Below are positions 36,123 to 44,881 of a DNA stretch of 64,000 bases, piece by piece. The notes under the pieces are model-generated. The model made no database searches. It was not told where the DNA came from and was given only the letters and a program-made list of their open reading frames with translations. This DNA is from Brevibacillus ruminantium. GTDB taxonomy: Bacteria > Bacillota > Bacilli > Brevibacillales > Brevibacillaceae. The stretch spans positions 79,501 to 143,500 of the forward strand of contig NZ_CP098755.1 of the NCBI RefSeq assembly GCF_023746555.1. The letters run 5' to 3'. The stretch's first letter is position 1. Each line of letters begins with the position of its first letter. The translations under genes and the position numbers were made by a program.

Positions 36123-36323
36123 GAAGAAGAATCCTGGTTCCCTGCGGTGCGACTGTGAAGCCCAGCTCAGCGGAGCAGCGGATGGCGGGAAACAGGGGCG
36201 CAACGTGGGATGACCCCGAAGCATTACTGCTTTTGCGCACCCCCGCCAGCCGCTGTGGAGCGGACAGTGAAATCCGCCCTGCAGGGCGAAATACGGAGCC
36301 AAGCAGGGAACCAGGATTCTTCT
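36123..36323 (-). repeat. structured repeat family, copy 3 (inverted relative to copy 2)
   Basis: About 200 bp, matching copy 2 on the opposite strand (shared GGCTCCGTATT, GGGGGTGCGCAAAAGCAG and CACAGTCGCACCGCAGGGAA). Its terminal repeats, AGAAGAATCCTGGTTCCCTG (36125-36144) and its exact complement (36304-36323), differ from those of copy 2 yet pair perfectly. The internal CAGCGG.TGGCGGG/CCCGCCA.CCGCTG stem has also changed on both sides. Confidence 0.85.
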
Positions 36324-36461
36324 CACCACGGCCCCGTAGCACGGAGAAAAGCTAGAGGTTAATCCCCATAAGCTCATACAACTATAAGGGAAGTCGGACA
36401 GTTCCTTTGTTCCCGCGTTTGTTTTCGGTTAAAATGAGAGGAGAAAGAGGAGGGAGTCAGC

Positions 36462-37031
36462 GTGAAAGTAATCGTCGGACTGGGGAACCCCGGCAAAAAA
36501 TATGAAGATACCAGACATAATGCAGGTTTTATGGCCATAGATAAGATTAATGACAAATGGGGCATACCCGTTCAGCAGAACAAATTTCGTGCGCTCGTCG
36601 GAGAAGGACGGATTGACGGAGAGAAAGTGCTTCTCGTCAAACCCCAAACCTATATGAATTTATCCGGTGAATCGATAGCGGAAATTCTGAAGTTTTACAA
36701 ACTGGGCCCTGAGGATGTTGTGGTCATTTACGATGACCTGGATTTGCCCCCTGGCCAGCTTCGCTTGCGAGAAAAAGGAAGCGCCGGCGGACACAATGGG
36801 ATCAAATCACTTATTATGCATATGGGTACACAAGATTTTAACCGCATCAAAATCGGCATCGGTCGTCCTGAACCGGGACGGAGTGTCAGTGATTATGTGC
36901 TCCACCCTTTTTCGACGGAGGAACGCCCATTAATTAGCGAAGCCGTAGATCTGGCTGCCGAAGCCGCCGCGATGTGGATGAAGGAACCGTTTCTCAAAGT
37001 GATGAACAAATACAACGCCGCCAAAAAATAA
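36462..37031 (+). CDS. pth: peptidyl-tRNA hydrolase
   Basis: 189 residues (spoVC). VGLGNPGKKYEDTRHNAGF holds the substrate Asn and catalytic His20; DDLDLPPGQLRLREKGSAGGHNG holds the catalytic Asp and a second His. It recycles peptidyl-tRNA that drops off ribosomes. The GTG start follows GAGGAGGGAG. Confidence 0.97.
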   Translation: MKVIVGLGNPGKKYEDTRHNAGFMAIDKINDKWGIPVQQNKFRALVGEGRIDGEKVLLVKPQTYMNLSGESIAEILKFYKLGPEDVVVIYDDLDLPPGQLRLREKGSAGGHNGIKSLIMHMGTQDFNRIKIGIGRPEPGRSVSDYVLHPFSTEERPLISEAVDLAAEAAAMWMKEPFLKVMNKYNAAKK

Positions 37032-37071
37032 ATACAGCGGTCGACCACTTCTGCCAAGACGAGACGTGTTA

Positions 37072-37101
37072 GTATGTTTTTCCACCTGCCCGGTCATACT
37101 A
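37072..37101 (+). promoter_or_regulatory. forespore (sigma-F/sigma-G) promoter of fin
   Basis: GTATG (37072-37076), 18 bp, then CATACTA (37095-37101): a full match to GHATR-18-CATnnTA. The bases GG just upstream of the -10 also fit sigma-F. B. subtilis fin is sigma-F dependent. Confidence 0.78.
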
Positions 37102-37131
37102 AGCTTAGGAATGGCTGGGGGTGTTGTAGGT

Positions 37132-37362
37132 ATGAGCATTCGCTATGAATGTCGCTGCTGCGGCATGAGGATTGCAGAATTTGACGAAGACCGCGTATCG
37201 GAGGAACAACTGGGTTTGAACTCCTTGACCGCAGAGGAACGTGCTCTTATAATATCCAAAGAACTAGGGGGAGACACCGTGGTAAGCATCACCTGCGGTT
37301 TTTGCCGCGATGCCTTGCAACTGAACCCGGAGCTCTCGCTGGTAAATAGCCCGTTGCAATAA
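37132..37362 (+). CDS. fin: Fin, anti-sigma-F factor
   Basis: 76 residues, the length of B. subtilis Fin (YabK). CRCCG (C7-x2-C10) near the N-terminus and CGFC near residue 56 form the zinc-binding pairs; LGLNSLTAEER is the conserved middle. Fin binds sigma-F to help switch the forespore to sigma-G. ATG 37132 matches the family N-terminus. Confidence 0.93.
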   Translation: MSIRYECRCCGMRIAEFDEDRVSEEQLGLNSLTAEERALIISKELGGDTVVSITCGFCRDALQLNPELSLVNSPLQ

Positions 37363-37575
37363 GGATGGGTGCATTTTCGAAGGCTTCAGATACAAGGCCT
37401 TGGCTTGCTTAAGCTAAGGCTTCTTTTCGCATGGTCGACTGATAGCGCTGTCAAGCGCGGTGCAGTTTGGCCGAAAGCGTATCAGCGTAAAGCAGATGAG
37501 CAGGACACATGAAAAGGCTGCCGGTTTGACAAACCAAGATTTTCGACACAGAAAAACCTGAGAGGGGACTCGTGA

Positions 37576-40500
37576 ATGCAAGTCATCATTAACCCGATGA
37601 AACAGGACGCCCACATCGGGACGATCGTCGCCGGTCTGGATAGAGGGCTGAACGAACAGCTTGTCTCCGGACTGTCAGGCTCTGCGCGACAAGCCTTAAT
37701 GGTTGCTCTGAAGCAAATGAGCGATCGTCCCATCTGCGTCATTACCCATAACATGTTTCAGGCGCAAAAGGTGTTTGAGGATTTAACCGAGCTCGTTCCC
37801 GCCGAGGATGTTTTGCTGTACCCCGGAAATGAGCTGATCGGATCGGAGCTGGCTATCGCAAGTCCGGATATCCTGGCACAGCGCATACACGTATGCAACC
37901 GTTTGGCCAAAGGCTTTACGGGTTTTTTGGTTGTGCCATTTGCCGGTTTGCGCAGATTGGCTGTGCCTCCTCACATCTGGAAAGAATCGCAAATTGAACT
38001 GACCGTGGGCGAGGAGCTGGATATCGACGCTTTCTTGCTGCGATGTATCGAGCTGGGTTACGAGCGGGTCGACATGGTGGAGCGGAAAGGCGAGCTCAGC
38101 GTGCGGGGCGGGATTATCGATTTGTACCCGATCGATTCGGAATGGCCTGTGCGCATTGAGCTGTTCGACGTAGACATTGACTCCATTCGCACTTTTGATA
38201 TGACGACACAGCGGTCGCTGGAATCTGTCCAATCCTATACCATCGGACCCGCCAAAGAAATGATCGCCTCGACTGCATTGCTGCAGGAAGCGGCCATCCG
38301 GCTGGAACAGAAGCTGGGTGAAACCATTGGCAAGCTAAAGGATGGCGCAGCCAAGGAAAAGGTGGCCGGCAACATCGGTACAGACGTGGAGAGAATGGCG
38401 CAGGGACAGCGTTTCCCGCATCTGTACTCCTATATTTCCGTCATTTATCCGACACAGGAAACACTGCTCTCCTACATGCCGGCAAACACGCTGCTGATCG
38501 TCGACGAGCCTTCGCGTGTACTGGATACCGCCGCTCAGCTTCAGAAGGAAGAAGGAGAATGGCTGACCGGACGGATTGCCCAAGGCGAGTATATGGCAAA
38601 CCTGACCCTGTCCCGTTCCTACGAGGAGCTCATCTCCTCCAAAAAACGGCAGACCGTCTATCTGTCGCTGTTTCTGCGTCAGTCTCCCAAAACCCAGCCG
38701 CAGAATATCGTCAATTTGACCTGTCGGACCATGCAAAACTTCCACGGGCAGATGAATGTCCTCAAAACGGAGCTGGCTCGTTGGAAGAAGTCGCAGGATC
38801 AGATTATTTTTGTTGCGGCCGATTTGGAGCGGGCCAAAAGGCTGGAGCGGGTTTTGCATGATTATGACATGGAAGCGGACCTGCTTGCAGAGGAAGTGGC
38901 TACGGTTCCTCCCGGGCGGCCTACGATCATTCTGGGCAACCTGCAGACCGGATTTGAGCTGCCTTTAAACAAACTGGTGGTCATTACGGAAGGCGAGGTA
39001 TTTACCGCCAAGCAGCGCAAAGCGCGGAAAGCCCAGCCGGCGATGACCAATGCCGAGCGAATTAAAAACTACCTGGAGCTCAGGCCCGGCGATTACGTGG
39101 TTCACATCAATCACGGAATCGGCAAATATCTGGGGATCGAAACTAAAGAAATACTCGGAATTCATAAAGATTATTTGCATATTCAGTATGCGGGCGGGGA
39201 CAGTCTGTTTGTCCCGATCGAGCAGATTGACCACATCCAGAAATACGTGGCCAGTGAAGAAAGCCAGCCCAAGGTGTACAGCCTGGGCGGCAGTGAGTGG
39301 AAACGCGTCAAAAACAAGGTGCAATCGTCTGTCAAAGATATCGCAGAGGATTTGATCAAGCTGTACGCTGCGAGGGAAGCGGCTGTGGGTCATTCGTTTT
39401 CCAGAGATTCAGAGGAGCAGCGTGAGTTTGAAGCGATGTTCCCGTATCAGGAGACGCCAGACCAGCTTCGGGCGATCACCGAAGTGAAAAGCGATATGGA
39501 GAAAAGACGTCCGATGGATCGACTGGTTTGCGGAGACGTAGGCTATGGAAAGACGGAGGTCGCGATCCGTGCTGCCTTCAAATCGGTCATGGACGGCAAG
39601 CAGGTAGCTGTGCTTGTACCAACCACGATTCTGGCCCAGCAGCACTACGAAACCTTCCGCGAACGCTTTGCTGACTACCCGATCCGCGTGGAGGTACTGA
39701 GCCGCTTCCGTTCGCGCAAGGAACAAAACGCGACGATGAAAGGGCTGAAGGATGGAACCGTGGATGTGGTCATCGGTACGCATCGTCTGCTGTCCAAGGA
39801 TATTCAGTTCCGCGATCTGGGCATGTTGATTGTCGATGAAGAACAGCGCTTTGGCGTCAGCCACAAAGAGAAGCTGAAGCAACTGAAAACCAATGTGGAT
39901 GTACTGACGTTGACGGCTACGCCGATTCCGAGGACGCTGCATATGTCGATGATTGGCGTGCGTGATTTATCCGTAATTGAAACGCCGCCGGAAAATCGCT
40001 TTCCCGTGCAGACTTATGTCATGGAGTACAGTCCCTCTCTGGTGCGTGAAGCGATTGAACGCGAAATGGCCAGGGGCGGCCAAATCTTTTTCCTGTACAA
40101 TCAGGTGCAAGGGATCGAGCAGATGGCCGAACATATTTCCATGCTGGTTCCCGAAGCGCGGATTGCCGTCGCTCATGGACAGATGAACGAAAGCGAACTG
40201 GAGAGCGTAATTCTCGACTTTTTGGAGGGCAATTACGACGTACTGGTCAGCACGACGATTATTGAAACCGGGGTGGACATCCCGAATGTCAATACACTGA
40301 TCATTCACAATGCGGATAAGATGGGCTTGTCCCAGCTTTATCAGCTGCGTGGACGTGTCGGCCGCTCCAACCGGATCGCCTATGCGTACTTTACCTATCA
40401 GCGCGACAAAGTGCTGACCGAGGTGGCGGAAAAACGTTTGCAAGCGATCAAGGAATTTACTGAATTGGGCTCCGGTTTCAAAATTGCCATGCGCGACTTG

Positions 40501-41124
40501 TCCATTCGCGGAGCGGGGAACCTTTTGGGGGCCGAGCAGCACGGCTTTATCAACTCGGTCGGATTTGACCTGTACAGCCAGATGCTAAAGGAAGCGATCG
40601 ACGAGCTGAAAGGCGAAGTGAAGCAGGAAGCGGCGCCGCCTGTAGAAATCAACCTGCAGCTTGACGCCTACCTGCCGTCGACCTACATTACAGACAGCAG
40701 ACAGAAGATCGAGATGTACAAAAAATTTGTCGCGGTTTCGTCACTCGAGGATGTCGACGATCTGGCAGAAGAACTGCTGGACCGCTTTGGATCGCTCACC
40801 AAACCGGTGGAGAACTTGCTCACCATCTCCCGGCTGCGCGTCTATGCGTTGGAGCATCGGGTTACAGAAATCAGCCAGAAAAATCCGGATGAAATCAAAT
40901 TGTTCCTGCACCCCAGCCAGAACAACAACATTGATGGCGGCGCTCTCTTTGCACTTGCCAGCAATTGGAGCAGGAGGGTAGGCTTGTCGGGTGGACAACA
41001 GATCATCATTACTGTTAAAGTAAAGGGGTTACGGGAAGATGAAGGCGTGCAGCTTGTCGAGAAGCTGCTTCGCCAATTTCACATGGTGCGGAAAGACACC
41101 AGCACAGAAAGACCCGTGTCCTGA
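37576..41124 (+). CDS. mfd: transcription-repair coupling factor Mfd
   Basis: 1,182 residues. UvrB-like N-terminal domains, an RNA-polymerase-interacting domain (YVVHINHGIGKYLGI, about 505-570), RecG-like helicase motifs (VCGDVGYGKTEVA, VDEEQRFGV, GRVGRSNR) and a C-terminal TRCF domain. It removes stalled RNA polymerase and recruits UvrA. ATG 37576 follows GAGGGGAC. Confidence 0.98.
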   Translation: MQVIINPMKQDAHIGTIVAGLDRGLNEQLVSGLSGSARQALMVALKQMSDRPICVITHNMFQAQKVFEDLTELVPAEDVLLYPGNELIGSELAIASPDILAQRIHVCNRLAKGFTGFLVVPFAGLRRLAVPPHIWKESQIELTVGEELDIDAFLLRCIELGYERVDMVERKGELSVRGGIIDLYPIDSEWPVRIELFDVDIDSIRTFDMTTQRSLESVQSYTIGPAKEMIASTALLQEAAIRLEQKLGETIGKLKDGAAKEKVAGNIGTDVERMAQGQRFPHLYSYISVIYPTQETLLSYMPANTLLIVDEPSRVLDTAAQLQKEEGEWLTGRIAQGEYMANLTLSRSYEELISSKKRQTVYLSLFLRQSPKTQPQNIVNLTCRTMQNFHGQMNVLKTELARWKKSQDQIIFVAADLERAKRLERVLHDYDMEADLLAEEVATVPPGRPTIILGNLQTGFELPLNKLVVITEGEVFTAKQRKARKAQPAMTNAERIKNYLELRPGDYVVHINHGIGKYLGIETKEILGIHKDYLHIQYAGGDSLFVPIEQIDHIQKYVASEESQPKVYSLGGSEWKRVKNKVQSSVKDIAEDLIKLYAAREAAVGHSFSRDSEEQREFEAMFPYQETPDQLRAITEVKSDMEKRRPMDRLVCGDVGYGKTEVAIRAAFKSVMDGKQVAVLVPTTILAQQHYETFRERFADYPIRVEVLSRFRSRKEQNATMKGLKDGTVDVVIGTHRLLSKDIQFRDLGMLIVDEEQRFGVSHKEKLKQLKTNVDVLTLTATPIPRTLHMSMIGVRDLSVIETPPENRFPVQTYVMEYSPSLVREAIEREMARGGQIFFLYNQVQGIEQMAEHISMLVPEARIAVAHGQMNESELESVILDFLEGNYDVLVSTTIIETGVDIPNVNTLIIHNADKMGLSQLYQLRGRVGRSNRIAYAYFTYQRDKVLTEVAEKRLQAIKEFTELGSGFKIAMRDLSIRGAGNLLGAEQHGFINSVGFDLYSQMLKEAIDELKGEVKQEAAPPVEINLQLDAYLPSTYITDSRQKIEMYKKFVAVSSLEDVDDLAEELLDRFGSLTKPVENLLTISRLRVYALEHRVTEISQKNPDEIKLFLHPSQNNNIDGGALFALASNWSRRVGLSGGQQIIITVKVKGLREDEGVQLVEKLLRQFHMVRKDTSTERPVS

Positions 41125-41161
41125 GGGAACACGGGGTTCTGAGAAGGGAGATCGACAAACG

Positions 41162-42235
41162 ATGAAACGATCTGTTGCTTTATTGTCATCAGCAGTACTG
41201 GTTGTGTCTCTGTTGACCGGATGCGGCGGGGCAGCCGGAAAGGACTCTGCATCCAAGCCTGCTGACCAGACCCAACCTGCGCAAAACGGAGAACAGGCAA
41301 CCCAGCCTGATGATGTGCTTGACCAATTTAAAAAACTGACACTGCCGTATACGGTTGAGCCGAAAACCGCTCTTGTCGAGTATAAGGACGGGACACTGAG
41401 CGCTGAAGAATTCGAGACCTTCCTGCGTGTCATTAATTTCCTCAATCCCATGCAGGGAATGATGATTGAATCGGCTGACCAGGAATCGCTGAAAATGTTT
41501 GCCCGGGAATACACCGCCACCAAGATTCTGGCCTCCCGCGCCGATGCTGCGATGGAAAAAGAAGCGAAGGAATTGGCAGAGCAAACCTTTGAGAGCCTGA
41601 AAATCCAATACATGGGATTGCTCGGCAAGGATGATGCCAAGTTTGAAAAATTGATGAGCAACCAAGGATTGGACAAAGAAACCGTCGTCGGCCAGATGGA
41701 ACTCATCAACAAATCGATGACCGTGCTGAGAAAAGGGATTGACGAGCCTACGCTGAAAAAGCTGTATGAAGGAATGGACAAGGAATCTCTGACCGTTGCT
41801 TCCGTGCGTCATATCCTCGTATCCTTCGAAAAGCACAACAACAATCAGGAAGAAACCCTGCAAGTGGCGAATGAATTGGTAGCTCGCCTGAAAAAAGGGG
41901 AAGACTTTGCGAAGCTGGCGACCGAAAATACGGACGATCCGGGCAGCAAAGAGACTGGCGGCCTGTATGCTGATGCCGATGTCACCCAGTGGGTACCAGA
42001 ATTTAAGGAAGCAGCCCTGAAGCTGCCGCTGAACCAGATCAGCGACCCGGTGAAAACGGATTATGGTTACCATATCATGCGTGTGGAAAGCCGCAAGGAA
42101 AAAACGTTTGACGAAATGAAGAAACAATTGGAAAGTCAGGCGTTGGAGCAGGCATACGACCATTTCAACAAAGAAGAGCTGGACAAGCTGATTACCAAAT
42201 ACAACATTCCGGAAACAAAACCGGCTTCAAAATAA
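41162..42235 (+). CDS. PrsA-like foldase lipoprotein
   Basis: 357 residues with a lipoprotein signal peptide (lipobox LLTGC, Cys about 21), a spacer rich in Q and A, a SurA/PrsA N-terminal helical region and a parvulin domain (about 218-310: VRHILVSF, GEDFAKLA, GSKETGGLY, GYHIMRVE). It should help fold exported proteins on the outer membrane face. ATG 41162 follows AAGGGAG. It is additional to the B. subtilis order, where spoVT follows mfd. Confidence 0.92.
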   Translation: MKRSVALLSSAVLVVSLLTGCGGAAGKDSASKPADQTQPAQNGEQATQPDDVLDQFKKLTLPYTVEPKTALVEYKDGTLSAEEFETFLRVINFLNPMQGMMIESADQESLKMFAREYTATKILASRADAAMEKEAKELAEQTFESLKIQYMGLLGKDDAKFEKLMSNQGLDKETVVGQMELINKSMTVLRKGIDEPTLKKLYEGMDKESLTVASVRHILVSFEKHNNNQEETLQVANELVARLKKGEDFAKLATENTDDPGSKETGGLYADADVTQWVPEFKEAALKLPLNQISDPVKTDYGYHIMRVESRKEKTFDEMKKQLESQALEQAYDHFNKEELDKLITKYNIPETKPASK

Positions 42236-42245
42236 ACAGGAAAAG

Positions 42246-42271
42246 CAGGGGACTTCGGTTCCCTGTTTTTT
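42246..42271 (+). terminator. terminator after the PrsA-like gene
   Basis: CAGGGGAC and GTTCCCTG with a TTCG loop, then six T. Confidence 0.92.
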
Positions 42272-42280
42272 CGTTTTCTC

Positions 42281-42309
42281 GCATATATTTGAAGCGGGAG
42301 TGAATACTA
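42281..42309 (+). promoter_or_regulatory. sigma-G promoter of spoVT
   Basis: GCATA (42281-42285), 17 bp, then AATACTA (42303-42309), one mismatch from CATnnTA. B. subtilis spoVT is sigma-G dependent. The 150 bases between it and the start codon hold no gene. Confidence 0.65.
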
Positions 42310-42462
42310 TAATCACTCGCTACCGCCCGGGGGAGAGTAACCGAAAACATTGGAAAATGTTGCTGCCGACAATCCGTAGTGAAAATGAGAATCTGAGGAA
42401 AAAATACAGGTAACCACCAACCAATTCACAACCCACTTCTCAGGAAAGCGAGGCAACATGAC

Positions 42463-43005
42463 ATGAAAGCAACTGGTATTGTTCGTCGAATTGACGACCT
42501 CGGCCGGGTCGTGATACCAAAGGAAATTCGCCGTACGCTGCGCATTCGCGAAGGCGATCCACTGGAGATTTTTGTGGACCGCGATGGGGAAGTTATCCTG
42601 AAAAAGTATTCTCCGATTGGAGAGCTGGGTGATTTCGCCAAGGAATATGCCGACTCTCTGTACGAGAGCCTGAATCATATCGTCTTGATCTCTGACCGTG
42701 ACACCATCATTGCCGTATCGGGTGCTTCCAAGAAAGAGTACATGGAGAAATCCATTGGCAGCATTGTGGAGAAATGTCTCGAGGATCGGAAAACAAGGCT
42801 GGAGAAAAATGCAGGCACGTATGAGCTGTGTCGCGATTTAAATGAAGTTTACGGTTCGTTCGTGGTTTCGCCGATTGTAGCTGGCGGTGATCCGATCGGT
42901 TCCGTTATTCTCCTCACGAAAAACGAATCCACAAAAATGGGTGACCTGGAAACCAAAATGGCAGAAACGGCAGCAGGGTTTCTCGCCAAACAGATGGAGC
43001 AGTAG
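42463..43005 (+). CDS. spoVT: SpoVT, forespore regulator
   Basis: 180 residues: an AbrB-like DNA-binding N-terminus (KATGIVRRIDDLGRVVIPKEIRRTLRI) and a C-terminal GAF-like domain (about 55-178). It adjusts sigma-G genes late in sporulation. It resembles AbrB (17208-17459) in its first 50 residues but not in the C-terminus. Confidence 0.96.
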   Translation: MKATGIVRRIDDLGRVVIPKEIRRTLRIREGDPLEIFVDRDGEVILKKYSPIGELGDFAKEYADSLYESLNHIVLISDRDTIIAVSGASKKEYMEKSIGSIVEKCLEDRKTRLEKNAGTYELCRDLNEVYGSFVVSPIVAGGDPIGSVILLTKNESTKMGDLETKMAETAAGFLAKQMEQ

Positions 43006-43013
43006 ATGGATGA

Positions 43014-43041
43014 AACAGCCTCGATTCGGGGCTGTTTTTTT
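43014..43041 (+). terminator. terminator after spoVT
   Basis: AACAGCC and GGCTGTT with an 8-base loop, then a T run. Confidence 0.9.
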
Positions 43042-43146
43042 GTACTTTCGGAAAGAATGGTTGTAATATGTTTGATAGGTTGAACGTAGAAACGTATAGG
43101 TGCAACGAAGGCAACGCCAAAGAGCTGGGCGAAGCCCAGTTTTCGA
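43042..43146 (+). repeat. terminator-adjacent repeat, copy B
   Basis: It begins GTACTTTCGGAAAG right after the spoVT terminator T run and shares TATAGGTGCAACGAAGGCAA and the CGCCAA..GGCGAAGCC hairpin with copy A at 18159. It ends in CTGGGC-GAA-GCCCAG plus TTTT, a terminator-like hairpin. The extended -10 of the next gene lies after the repeat. Confidence 0.6.
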
Positions 43147-43162
43147 ATGGCCTGAACGGTTG

Positions 43163-43171
43163 TGGTATAAT
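43163..43171 (+). promoter_or_regulatory. extended -10 promoter of the yabM-like gene
   Basis: TGGTATAAT (43163-43171) is an extended -10; the -35 position (TTCGAA) is poor. Confidence 0.55.
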
Positions 43172-43210
43172 GTACGCAGTTTGTGGTTGGAGAGGGGAAA
43201 ATTCACACAC

Positions 43211-44845
43211 ATGGCTCAAGAAAAGGCTTCGGTACAATTCGTGAAAGGCGCCGCCATTTTGGGAGCGGCCGGTCTTGTCTCCAAGCTCCTGGGTGCGGTG
43301 TACCGCATACCCTACCAAAACATCGCGGGCGATATCGGCTTGTACGTCTATATGCAAGTGTACCCGTTGTATACAACCCTGCTGATTTTAGCGACAGCAG
43401 GCTTTCCTATCGCGATTTCCAAAATCATTTCCGAACGGATCGCCGTCGGGGATGCCGCCGGGGCACGCAAGGCGTTTCGCGTTGCCAATATGATGCTGGT
43501 GATCCTCGGTCTCGTATTCTTTTTGTTTCTGTACGGCGGAGCCTCGCTGATTGCCCGTGCCATGGGAGACGAACATTTGGCCAGTCCGCTTCAGGCAGTA
43601 GCCTGGTCACTCCTGCTCGTGCCGATGGTAGCGATCCTGCGCGGCTATTTCCAGGGGCATCAAAACATGATGCCGACAGGCGTATCACAAGTCATCGAGC
43701 AATTGGTTCGGGTTATTTTTATTTTAGTCGCAGCCTGGTGGGCCATGAGCGTATACCAGGATGCCTACTTGGCAGGGACAGGTGCTGTATTTGCCGCCTT
43801 CCCGGGAGCAGTCGCAGCGATCCTGGTCCTCCTATGGTACTGGAGAAAGAGCAAGCAGTCACATGTACTGGCAGGATCAGAAGCACCTGCCGCCAGTCAG
43901 TCCACCTGGTCGAACCGGCAAGTGCTTCGCAGTCTGCTGTTTTACGCGCTTCCGATCTGTCTCGGGGCCTTAGTGCTCCCCTTGATCCCTTTGGTGGATT
44001 CCATGACTGTCGTCAATATGCTGCAATGGAGCGGGATCGATGAGGATGCGGCCAAGCTGGTCAAGGGGGCGTTTGACCGCAGTCAGCCACTCATCCAGTT
44101 TGGAACGTTTTTTGCCACTTCGCTGTCACTCGCTCTGGTTCCCGCGATTAGCGAGGCGGCAGCGCAAAGGCAGCACCGTGTGATTGCAGGACGCTCGGAG
44201 GTCGCTATTCGCCTCACGTTTTTACTGGGACTGCCGGCTTCGGTCGGGTTGGCTTTGCTGGCGGAACCGATCAACGTCATGCTGTACGGTGATGATAAAG
44301 GGACGCAAGCATTGGCGATTCAAGCCTTTACCATCCTCTTTGCGACCTTGAGTATTGCCAGCGCGGGCATTCTGCAGGGTCTGGGTCGAGTGATGAGACC
44401 TGCGCGCAACCTGTTTATCGGGGTTCTATTCAAATTGATACTCAATCTCGTATTGGTTCCGTTCTGGGGAATTTCCGGAGCGGCCCTGGCGACCGTAATT
44501 TCTTATTTGGTTGCCATGGGGCTGAACGTACTGGGTGTGCAAAAGTACACCGGTGCCCGGATTGGGCTGAAACGGATTGCCTGGAGACCGTTTTTATCGG
44601 TAGTCGCAATGGGGATCGTCGTACTGATTGTGGAGTGGGGCATGCTTTTCCTGCTGCAGGGGGCGATTACCTCTAACCGGCTGCTTTACACGCTGGTTGG
44701 CCTCGTTTCGGTCGGGGCCGGCGGGGTCGTCTATCTGATCGCCTTGCTAAAAACAGGCGGATTGACCCGGGAAGACATTCGCTTTTTGCCGAAGGGAGAG
44801 CGTATTGCCTCTCTACTCGCACGTATGAAGCTGCTGCGTACATAG
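43211..44845 (+). CDS. yabM: MATE/SpoVB-like polysaccharide or lipid II flippase family protein
   Basis: 544 residues with about 14 membrane segments. The N-terminus FVKGAAILGAAGLVSKLLGAVYRIPYQNI is typical of the SpoVB/YabM group of the MOP exporter superfamily, whose members are thought to flip lipid-linked cell wall precursors. It is not a MurJ with its characteristic charged pore as far as I can tell. Position between spoVT and yabN matches yabM. The ribosome site GAGAGGGG is about 13 nt from the ATG. Confidence 0.88.
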   Translation: MAQEKASVQFVKGAAILGAAGLVSKLLGAVYRIPYQNIAGDIGLYVYMQVYPLYTTLLILATAGFPIAISKIISERIAVGDAAGARKAFRVANMMLVILGLVFFLFLYGGASLIARAMGDEHLASPLQAVAWSLLLVPMVAILRGYFQGHQNMMPTGVSQVIEQLVRVIFILVAAWWAMSVYQDAYLAGTGAVFAAFPGAVAAILVLLWYWRKSKQSHVLAGSEAPAASQSTWSNRQVLRSLLFYALPICLGALVLPLIPLVDSMTVVNMLQWSGIDEDAAKLVKGAFDRSQPLIQFGTFFATSLSLALVPAISEAAAQRQHRVIAGRSEVAIRLTFLLGLPASVGLALLAEPINVMLYGDDKGTQALAIQAFTILFATLSIASAGILQGLGRVMRPARNLFIGVLFKLILNLVLVPFWGISGAALATVISYLVAMGLNVLGVQKYTGARIGLKRIAWRPFLSVVAMGIVVLIVEWGMLFLLQGAITSNRLLYTLVGLVSVGAGGVVYLIALLKTGGLTREDIRFLPKGERIASLLARMKLLRT

Positions 44846-44881
44846 GCACATATTTCTCACCCATAGAGGGAGGCTTTTCAC

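Noticed and set aside
35929-36355. Plus-strand open frames in and around repeat copy 3
   Set aside because: They follow the repeat sequence, have no ribosome sites and no plausible protein features.
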